Below are positions 55,025-64,000 of a stretch of DNA of 64,000 bases, in pieces. A model generated the notes under the pieces. It was not told where the DNA came from, did no database searches, and saw only the letters and a program-made list of their open reading frames with translations. Source of the stretch: Brachionus rotundiformis (lineage: Eukaryota; Rotifera; Eurotatoria; Ploima; Brachionidae). The stretch covers positions 396,507 to 460,506 of the forward strand of contig JAESIW010000071.1 in NCBI GenBank assembly GCA_016802295.1, written 5' to 3'. Every line of letters starts with the position of its first letter. Position 1 is the stretch's first letter. The translations under genes and the position numbers were made by a program.

Positions 55025-55783
55025 TTATTGCTGCATATCTTCTTCCTTAGGCTCAACATAATTAATAAACTCAGGTTGAACTTTGGCCACTTTGCGCAAC
55101 TCTTTTTGTAATGTAACTGGACATTGCATTTCGTTCCAAGATACTGGAATCATTCGATGTCCAGCTTCACTGTGCGCAATCACAACGCCGAGCTCGTTTT
55201 CAGCACAGCTCAGAAAATACGAATTCAAATCACCAAGAGATATTACTCGAGCTATGACCACATCTCCACATCGAAATGATTTGCCAATTTCTATTTTATC
55301 CTTTTCGGTAGCTCGGACATCTTTTCGGCTTTGAAAAAATCAAATTAAACTGGACTATTAAATTTAATAATTACTTTATTTGTCCGGAGAATTTTTCTTT
55401 AACAATTGTGTTATTTACAGACAAAATTGAGCATTTAGCATACCTGGGATTAACACTAGTTATCTAATAATAAGTTGGTTAGATAATTTTCTTTTTATTT
55501 GCTATTTTACCTTGGCAATTACTAAGCTACCAATATGTGGTATGACAACTGAATTTTCCTTTATTGTTTTTACAGATACAATTGGCATTGAGGTTATCTG
55601 TTGAGGAGATGTTTTGTTCTCGCCAGATTTAGAGCTAAGTTCCCTCTCTATCTTTGCTTGACCAATCAATGACGCATAAATAAAACCATCTCTCACATAA
55701 GTTCCATATCCACTTCGGGCATGGCTTGCCGAACAAATTTTTTCACCTGGCAGATAAGTTTCTTCTGAAATTATAGATTCCAT
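55025..55783 (-). CDS. EXOSC1: Exosome component CSL4 (EXOSC1)
   Basis: Cap subunit of the RNA exosome, which degrades and processes RNA in nucleus and cytosol. Three exons: 55783-55511, 55463-55375 and 55328-55025, 221 residues (human 195). The N-terminal domain begins with YLPGEKICSASHARSGYGTY. The S1-like middle runs through VIPHIGSLVIAK and ITSVNPRYAKCSIL. The conserved block RKDVRATEKDKIEIGKSFR leads to the C-terminal zinc-ribbon-like part (VVIAHSEAGHRMIPVSWNEM, QCPVTLQKELRKVAKVQPEF). Phases agree across both introns. A short acidic tail follows the conserved end. Confidence 0.95.
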
Positions 55784-56226
55784 TTTTTTAGAAAAATTTA
55801 AAAATTTGAAAATTTATTTTCAAATAATAAATAGCTTTAATTTTGTCTGAAATCAAAATTTTTTAAACTTTTGTTTAGTTAATAATAGTAGTTATCATTG
55901 TATTTTTATCTTGGTAAAAAATAAATTTTAGTACAAATTTTTAAGGATTAATTTGGATTATATATTAAATCCTTGGGATCGAACAAGATAAAAAGTAAAG
56001 ACGGAAATAATTTTAAAAAATTTTGTTGATTTTTAGAATATTTTATTTAATCTTGTAGTAAATAAAAAAATTTTTAAAATTAATTATTGTCTATTTAAAA
56101 TAAATGAAAAAATTTTAGAGACAAAAGTAAAGTTAATAGTGCATTCAGACACTATTAAAGATATTGATTTAAATTTTAAATTTTAGTAATTTTTTTTACA
56201 TATCAAAATTTCAAAACCTATTCAAA
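55784..56226. promoter_or_regulatory. Divergent promoter region EXOSC1 / SNRPA1
   Basis: About 440 bp between the start codons of two RNA-processing genes transcribed away from each other. AT-rich; no specific site recognised. Confidence 0.4.
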
Positions 56227-57171
56227 ATGGTTCGCCTGACACCTGAATTAATAGAAGATAGCTTTCAATATATTAACCCGGTTAGAGAATATGAGCTTTG
56301 TCTACGGGGTTTATTATCAAATTAGACAAATATTTTTATAATTTAGTTCTTAAAATTTTCAGGCTACAAAATTGGTCTTGTAGAAAATTTGGGAGCTACA
56401 TTGAACCAATTCGATACGATTGATTTTTCAGATAATGAAATTAGAAGATTGGATGGATTTCCATTGATGACTAAGATCAAATCTCTTTTATTTAATAATA
56501 ATAAAATTCAGTAATTAAAAAATAATCTAACTAGACAAATTTTTTTTGTTTATTAACTTTTTTAGATATGTTGGACAGAATCTTAACATTTGTTTGCCGA
56601 ATATAGAAAATCTCATTTTGATAAACAACAATATAGAGGAATTGACTGAGATAGATAATTTGAGTTCATTAAAAAGTCTTAAGTATCTAAGTCTATTGCG
56701 TAATCCAGTGGCTGCTCTAAAGCACTACAGATTGTATACCATATACCGTATACCAAGCTTAAGAGTTCTGGACTTTAAGCGCATTCGCGATAAAGAACGA
56801 GAAGAAGCGCGAAAATTGTACAAAGGAAAGAAATTAAAGAAGAGTGAAGTGCCAAGAACATTCATTCCTGGTGAGCAATTAGATAAACTAAGTCTGAATC
56901 AGACCGGAGGAGATAATGCACAGAAACAGCAAAAAACCGAAAGAGTTCAGCCTTCCAAAGAAGACATTGACGCTATTAGAGTACAAAATCTAATTAAAAA
57001 AAGACTTGATTTATTTTTTAAATTTAGTTGGCAATTTCGCAAGCCAAATCAATTGAGGAAATAGAACAACTGAATGCCATGCTTAGATCGGGTATTATTC
57101 CAAGTCATTTGAAGCAAAATGTGGCTGGCGAAGCAACTAAAACAAATGAATCAATGGTCGAAGATGAATAA
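56227..57171 (+). CDS. SNRPA1: U2 snRNP protein A' (SNRPA1)
   Basis: Leucine-rich-repeat subunit of the U2 snRNP, which pairs with U2B'' at the spliceosome. Four exons: 56227-56308, 56363-56510, 56566-56980 and 57028-57171, 262 residues (human 255), phases consistent. The start is MVRLTPELIEDSFQYINPV. LRRs run from YKIGLVENLGATLNQF through IDFSDNEIRRLDGFP, LLFNNNKIQ and LILINNNIEELTEID to YLSLLRNPVAALKHYR. The LRR-capping LRVLDFKRIRDKERE follows. The C-terminus has the helical AISQAKSIEEIEQLNAML segment seen in U2A'. Confidence 0.95.
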
Positions 57172-58451
57172 GTTTTTTGTTTATAATCAATTTTTCCTTT
57201 ATGAGATATTTAGTATCGAATTAATTGTTCAAATAAAAATTTAAAATAATTTTTTTCTATTTGTTTTTTATTAAAATAAAATATTATTTGATTGATTTAA
57301 ATTTACAAACTAAATTAATTGAACTTGATAACCTTTTTTGAAATAAATTAATTTAATAATTAAATACCGTAATTATTTTTCTATTTTTCAAATGAAAAAA
57401 TTGCTCTAAACAATTTAAATGAAGAATTTCATCAAAAATCTATTATTTAATTTGAAAGACAATATTTACATGGTCAGAAGGCCATAATTGGAAACTAAGC
57501 ACATGTGCGTGTTCATTTGGTTCGTTTTGGTGACTTAAACTCGTGGACTAAGTAGTGTCCTATTTTTAATGAAAGAATAAGAGCCGCTCAAACTAAATCA
57601 GCACTTGAAAACAGCCATCAGGTGTTTGGCAAACCTCTGCAGTTGGTATTGAATCAGATTAAGATGCCATTTCAAGTAAGAGACAAGTCATTCAAGAAGA
57701 AACTCACACAAATAATGGAAATTTAAATAGAAGGTATATTTAATGTCATTCTAATTATTTAAAATTTAAATAAATTAATTAAAAAAATATTTTTTTAATT
57801 GTCTTTGTGGCAGTACCAAAGAATAAAAGTAAATATCTGTGTTGTTTTTTTTTTTAAATTGGTCAATTTGTTTTAAAAAAATTATCTTATTAATAAATTA
57901 TTTTTCCTACAATCTTAATTTTTATTGAAAAATTACAATACGTTTAAATTAGATATTTTCATATTAAATTGGTCTATTAGGTGGTTGTAACCAATGAATG
58001 GATTATTGTTATTTTATTTATATAGAAATCTGAAACATACAATTATTTGTTAATTAAGCGAATTAATTTTTCAGGTTTAATCTATTACCAAAATATTTTG
58101 TCAATATACCAAAAGTAGACCAAAACATTTACCATAATAAATGAAATCTATATATTCTCAAAAGATGAAAATATAACCGGGAAGTATGACTTTGGCAACA
58201 AAAAAAGTCATCCATTTGATAACATTATATCTAAGAAAAACCCATTAAATAAAAAATAAAAAATTTTGTCTTAATCATTTGTTAAGTTTTTAAAAATATA
58301 CACTAAAATTTATAAACTCATAATTTATAAGTGTCTTTAGACTGCTTAGTTAAGCCTTCTAAATTCTATAAAATAAAAATTTAAAATTTAAATTTAAGCG
58401 CACTTTAGAAATTATCTTTTAAAAATAAGAAATTAATTTTAATTAATTAGA
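57172..58451. other. Intergenic region with one orphan open stretch
   Basis: About 1.3 kb between SNRPA1 and NUP155. Apart from the open frame at 57556-57726 listed separately, nothing with gene character was seen. AT-rich, with the NUP155 promoter at its right end. Confidence 0.4.
57556..57726 (+). pseudogene. Orphan open stretch of unknown origin
   Basis: A 56-codon frame without an ATG at its start, preceded by an AG. It reads CPIFNERIRAAQTKSALENS and includes VFGKPLQLVLNQIKMPF, then a TAA. Base composition is less AT-rich than the flanks, and the residue mix looks protein-like. It may be a remnant of a transposable-element protein or of a lost gene. No family recognised. Confidence 0.22.
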
Positions 58452-61400
58452 ATGTCCGGCATTCATCAATCATCAATGCTCTTCTCACCTACAAGCAAAA
58501 GCATGTGTTCGTCCAGCATTAATCCAATGCTAACTTCAAATCCTCTTCTTTCGTCCTCAATTGACGAAAAGTCCCAAAAGGACATTACGGAAATTTTAAA
58601 CAAGTGCATCGAAAGTACTCGAAATGTGACAGAGTTTTCCAAAGTTCTACAAATAGATAATATAAGTAGGGGATTAAAAAAAAAACTAAAAAAATATCTA
58701 ATCTTGTGGCTGTAGATGCGCCGACCATAAGTGGTCACACTGACTTTTATTATCCAAATCTTACCTATCAATATTCACACTATAAGCAAGAATTACCAGA
58801 AATTTCCAAGATAAAACATGTGCCCATACCTGTCGAGCTATTGGAACAATTTAGCCGTAATTTAAAAAAAATTCTTTTTTTTCCAATTCTTAACATTTTA
58901 CCAAAGAAATGCAAATAAACTGTACCATGGGCCTTTTTACGTGTATATCGAGGGCCTGGTTAACAATAGATAATTTAATTTTTTTCTGGAATTATGAAGA
59001 TGGCAGCGACATATGCTTCTATGACAATTTGCTCGAGCCAATATTGGCAGCTGAGCTGTTTGTTACCAAGGAGGGCACGTTCGACAACGGAATAGAATAC
59101 GGCCTTTGTTTGGCCACAAACAGCCAGGTGGTTCTGCTATCAGTTGATTTTATTCGCTACACTAAAGGCAACGGTGCCATAGTTAACGAAATGAGGTTTT
59201 CACCACAACCGGTGTATTCAATACCAACTGATAACTTAATTATTAATACCCTTAAGTCGGCCAAGAGCACTGGTCGGATATTTATGGGCGCCAAGGACGG
59301 ATCTTTGTACGAATTTTTCTATCAGGTACCTAAAACAAATTCTAATTTCAAAATTAATTTAATAAATTAATAATTATTTAAAAAATTTTTTTTTCTTTAA
59401 CAAATTTAATTCCAGAATCAAACAAGTTGGTTCAGCTCACAGACAAAAAAAATAAATCTATCTCATAGCAAACTTCACTATTTGGTACCATCATTTCTCA
59501 GCTTTAACGATGCTGATTCCATAGTTCAGATAGAGATTGACGAAACGCGACAAATTTTGTACACGCGGTCCGAAAACAGCACAATACAGGTAACCAATAA
59601 ATTAAATAATTAAATTTTTTATATCTTATCTATTATTAAATTAAGAAAAAATAATAAAAGTTTAAATATAAAAATATTTCCTCTTAATTAATATATTTAT
59701 TTAGGTATTTTATCTAGGATCGAATGGCTTGGACACGTCGAAGATAAGCAGCCTGAGCTGTGGCTCAATAGCCTCAAAAGCAGCTAACTTATTAGAGTAA
59801 ATAAATAAGAGATAAAAAATTAATCTCTTTTTTTTCTAAATTATATATGAAATTTAAGCTCACATGATAAACACTTATTCATGCCAATCATACACATTTC
59901 AGCTTTGAAGCAATCCGAGTCGAAAAATATCAATCTGGTAGCAGTGACCCAATTTGGCATTCGTCTTTACTTTTCTGTCAGTCCGTTTGAACAATTCCAG
60001 CAAATGATCTCATCTGATCAAGCTGCACCATCAACATTTCAATTGGTTCATGTGCGCATTCCAAGCAGCATTGAGCTTTCATCGCACAATCGCAATGGTC
60101 CAGTAAGCTCTGCTTACATAAGCAATGGAATTAGTCTTATGATGACCAAAAGAAATGAGCAGAACGATACTGTTCTCCTTCTGAACAGAGATTTGTTCAT
60201 TTTGCACAACAACTACAAGGAGTCCAAGTGCATATTTGACATAGATGGTCGCATATGGAGCTGTGAAGAAATATTACCATCATTGAATGACATTAGAGCC
60301 TCTGCTTTGGAAAATGACAACTTTCAGACAATTAAATCAGCATCTGGCATTGAAAGCATACCCAAATTGTCCAGCGAATATTTTGACATGCCACGTCGCT
60401 TTGCCATGATTACACCTCAGGGATGCTTTATATGGAACAAAATGAGACCCATTGACCAATTGACCATATGTCTTCGCGAATCAAATGGGCCCAATTCGGA
60501 CAGTGTGCGACTTTTTTTTAACAAAATATACGAAAAGTCTGAAGCATGCTCACTTTGTCTGGCAGTGGCGTTGAGCCATTCTGGTGATGCCAGAGTGTTT
60601 GAATGGGCCACTCAGGCGTATTTTATGTACTCTGGCGAGCCTGAGATACGCAGAAAAAGCTCTTATTCATTTGGTTCATCTAATCCAATCACACAACCCC
60701 AGTCCAATCAGCCCTTCAATCACCACAATAGCCTAATCGACTCTGGCATGGAGCAAAACGAAAATTCCATTTATGATGTCACCATGATTAACCGAATGCA
60801 GCAGCCTAAGACAGCTTTTAATTCAGTTTCCATTTTGAATAGTCCTCAGCAGATGTCAACGCCCATAGTTATGCGAACCAAAGACAATTTCCAAGCACAG
60901 AGCAGACCGTTTCGCAACCAGTCCAACATTCCAACCCAGCCAGTCTCTTCTGTTCCACAACAAAAGAGCGAATGTGAGATTTACTTCTCAGGAAAGCATG
61001 ATGCCATTTACATTTATCTATCTCGATTGCTAAGTCCCATTTGGGACATTAAGCTTCTCGATGAGCTGCCCGGAAGCCGTATCCAAGACGCGGACACCTT
61101 CAATCTGACAGACTCGGCCATTTTTGCAACTTTTGCCGACATCCATATCCAGTGGTTTTTGAACAGACTAAACGAATTGAGAAGCTTTATAGAGCTCAAT
61201 TATCCCCAGCTCAAGACAGTCCAGCATTCACCAGTAAATGGCTCCTTGTTTGGCTTTTGCGACCAGGTGCCACAGACTGCAGGTAGCAGCCGGGTTGCTT
61301 CGACTCCAAAATTTGCCACACAATTTCATAGTCTGCCCTTAAACCAGCATGCATTGAATAGCTTGACCAGCGCTGGTCTGCCTCTTACTGAGAAAAAAAT

Positions 61401-63860
61401 CGCCGAAGAAATCGAACTTGGCTCCATCTATTTGATAAAACAGTTTTTGAATAGGATCATTGAGATATTTGGCTTGTGGAAAATTTTAGATGACCATAAA
61501 TTTCATTTTATCAGTACCAAATTGGATAAGCAGACTCAAATGATGCTCATGAATATGCAGATAAAAAATTTCCTATTGTCCGATGACAGTGTTTTGGATC
61601 AGTTAATCACTGCTTTGCTTTATAGGTAAAATATTTTGTCATAAAATTATTTTATTTTTTCCAAATAATTTTTGATGTTTTATCTTATATTAAGTATTAG
61701 TTAAATATAAAAAGGTTAACATAGAATTTTATATCAAAAGATAGAGCCGCTTTGTAAAATGTACCAGCAAATATTTCATAAATATTAAATCAATTTTTAG
61801 AAATATTAAAATTTAAAAAATTAAAATCAAATAAAATTAATTAATTGCTTATCTATGAAAATGTAAAAAAATAAAACCACACTTTGGTGCTTTAATAAAA
61901 TAAATAAATTATAAAAAAGTTTTAGTTATTTTAATTTGATAGCTAAACTAATAGTTAATATTAATTAAAAAGATAAAATATTTTATTATTTTATATCAAA
62001 AACAATTATATTGTACCAAAATATTAAAAATTTAATAATTTCTAGTAATAGAATTAAGATAATTTTTTTTTAAATATTTACCAAGATCTATTATCAAGTT
62101 AGTTAAATTTTATTGGGCTAAAATCATCTTCTGGAAAAATTTTATTCCATTTTATTAAATTATAGAAATAAAATATCATATTTTTATATTTAAATAGGAT
62201 TAATAAACATTATTTAAGGTACATAGATGACAATGCTTGTACAGATTTGCTAAACCAAAGTCTAAAGCAAATGTGTCCATCATTGTACACGAACGAGAAT
62301 GCCATATTTTCCAAAGCCTGTGAAAAGCTTAAGCAAGCTTTGAACATAAAGAACGATAGCTATGAGAGAGACAGATTGCTAAAAGAAGCGGTGGATTTGG
62401 TAAAACAAATTGGCTACGTGGCCAATTTGAACCAAGTTTGCGAAATGCTGTACACTGCCGGCTGCTATGAGGCTATTTTTGAATTGTGCATAAGCGCAGC
62501 AGAGAAACGCGATCCGCAAAACATAGCATTGTACTTTTACAAGAAAAACGAGCCTCCAGAGGACATCCAGGGCCAGAATTATTACCAACTTAGAACCGAA
62601 TGCTACAAGTGTATGCTGGAATCGTTGAATAATTTGGCCAAGACACCGTCCTACCCGCTTGCTCAGCAAAAAAAAACTGGATTTAGTTCCAAAGAAAAAC
62701 TGGAAGAGGAAATTAACTACCTTATTCGCTATGTGGTTAGTTCCAAGGACGAATTAGCTCAGGTTAGTTTGTTCAATTGGATGATTAACAATGGTTTTGA
62801 GAAAAAGTTGGTCACTTTGGATTCAACATTTTTGGAGTTTTATCTAATTAGGCAATATGAAAATCAAATTAAGAACAGAGTTTATCTAGATTTGTTATGG
62901 AGACACTACGACTACAAAAAAGACTACATAAAAGCATCAAAAGTATTGAAAACATTGGCAGAAAAAGAGAACGCAAATGCCATTTCTTTGAGGGAAAGGG
63001 TCGAGTACTTGACCCAAGCCATTGTGGCATTGAATAGCTCACAGAAATCTTCGGTAAAAGACGAAATAGCCGAGTTAAATGACAGAAAAGATGTTGCTCT
63101 GTTACAGGAAAAAATTTTTGAAGAAATTAGCAAAATAGAGCCAAGAACTCAAGCCATCGAGGAGGCTATGACTCAGCTAGACTCAAAACTTTTTGACATA
63201 ACCAAACTTTTTTATGATTTTGCTGAAAAATTTGAGCTATCCCAGCACAAATTGGCCATTTTTAAAATGTCACGACACGAAGATCCAAAGTTTATTGAAT
63301 TTTGTTGGAAACAAATAGTTGCCAATGAGATTGACAAACTAAACAGGCCAGACATCAAGGATTTAAAATATGAATTGTCTGAGAACTTGGTCTCGATTGC
63401 CAAAGACTATGTCGATGATGAGAAATATTTTCCTCTAAATTCTTTGATTGATTCATTGGAGTTTGTCAGTTTGGCACGCGGGTTTGAACCAGAATGGTGT
63501 TGTTCTCTGCTTAGGCGACTTAATTTACCATTTGAGCAATTAATTGAGGCATACCATGAAGTCTTTCTAAAACGAGACATTAAATGGGCCGAAAACTCGT
63601 CAAGATTCATCAACACTATCTATTGTCTTATTGAATTATTTACCAAAGCTCCTAGAGCGACCAGCGAAACAGACAAGTTAGTATAAAAATTATTTTTAAT
63701 AAATTAATTTTAATTTTATTTAAAAAGAGTCTTTTTCTTGCGTTCAGTTAAAGATTTAATTCCCAAGTACCTAACCGAATTGAGCGCCATCAATGATGAA
63801 TTGTCCAAAGAGCTAATTACTCGATTCAAGTCTATCAATTGTATACTGGAGAGAATGTAG
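58452..63860 (+). CDS. NUP155: Nuclear pore protein NUP155
   Basis: Inner-ring scaffold nucleoporin of the nuclear pore complex. Eight phase-consistent exons: 58452-58665, 58716-58856, 58907-59325, 59416-59589, 59705-59796, 59859-61625, 62219-63676 and 63728-63860, about 1,465 residues (human 1,391). The N-terminal beta-propeller has PTISGHTD, LPEISKIKHVPIPVELLEQF, FTCISRAWLTIDNLIFFWNYEDG, YTRSENSTIQVF and ITQ-like AVTQFGIRLYFS. A Ser/Pro/Gln-rich loop at about 60.6-61.0 kb is longer than usual. The C-terminal alpha-solenoid has ELCISAAEKRDPQNIALYFY, MDLLWR-like YLDLLWRHYDY and ITKLFYDFAEKF. The 593 bp intron at 61626-62218 is the largest in the gene. The stop is at 63858-63860. Confidence 0.95.
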
Positions 63861-64000
63861 CACAGTTTCGACATATATTTTTGTTTATTATTTTTAAATA
63901 AAATATATTCTTTCTATATCACAGTTAATAAATTTTTTTTCATAATTTCAATTTAATTCAATTATTTTAAAATTAATAAAATTTACTCTTAAACTAATTA

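Noticed and set aside
1..64000. CRISPR arrays, operons, riboswitches or prokaryotic promoters
   Set aside because: The sequence is eukaryotic, with spliced genes on both strands. No spaced direct-repeat array or prokaryotic signals were seen.

Overview
The window is nuclear DNA of an AT-rich, compact bilaterian animal genome. Genes use the standard code, have GT-AG introns that are mostly 32 to 70 bp, and encode animal-type proteins: SARA, TMEM214, NOL4, Cdc25, SPEF2, RIB43A and a secretin/methuselah-type GPCR. The base composition, tiny introns and dense ciliary gene content would suit a monogonont rotifer such as Brachionus. That is an inference, and no diagnostic sequence proves it.

Layout. 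1-8759 (minus): SPEF2, 20 exons, running off the left edge. 9202-16182 (minus): a SARA/endofin FYVE protein, with a 3.8 kb intron that holds plus-strand gene(s), notably a triple-ubiquitin-like, Q/N-rich protein with heat-shock-like elements upstream. 16857-17844: endosomal syntaxin. 18222-20036: SLC34 Na/phosphate cotransporter. 20540-20659: OST4, a 39-residue subunit of oligosaccharyltransferase. 21070-23535: intronless family-B GPCR. 24604-27387: TMEM214.

27802-40877 is an unusual structure. Two 2,366 bp arms in inverted orientation, of exactly equal length and nearly identical (at least four substitutions seen), flank 8,344 bp that contain the 5' part of RIBC2, SFR1, an aldo-keto reductase and the glycogen debranching enzyme AGL. 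Each arm carries the 3' part of RIBC2 and a multicopy, relatively GC-rich element of about 473 bp. Decayed pieces of that element also lie at about 24.1, 40.9 and 41.7 kb.

42052-43509: NOL4-like. 43510-45991: about 2.5 kb without a recognised gene. 45992-46924: Cdc25. About 47.6-48.2 kb: an unrecognised broken membrane-protein reading frame. 48706-48785: tRNA-Leu(TAG). 48888-51267: NOL10. 51919-53003: RAD23. About 53544-54115: mitochondrial ferredoxin FDX2. 54159-54911: CutC. 55025-55783: EXOSC1. 56227-57171: SNRPA1 (U2A'). 58452-63860: NUP155, complete.

Most genes are unrelated housekeeping genes, and no operon-like pathway cluster is seen. Two genes, SPEF2 and RIBC2, are axonemal. NOL10 (ribosome biogenesis), EXOSC1 (RNA exosome) and SNRPA1 (spliceosome) are a loose RNA-processing group, with divergent promoters between NOL10 and RAD23 and between EXOSC1 and SNRPA1. 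Exon boundaries below were derived by hand from splice sites and reading-frame phase, and homology was judged from memory of the families, so all need confirmation with transcripts.
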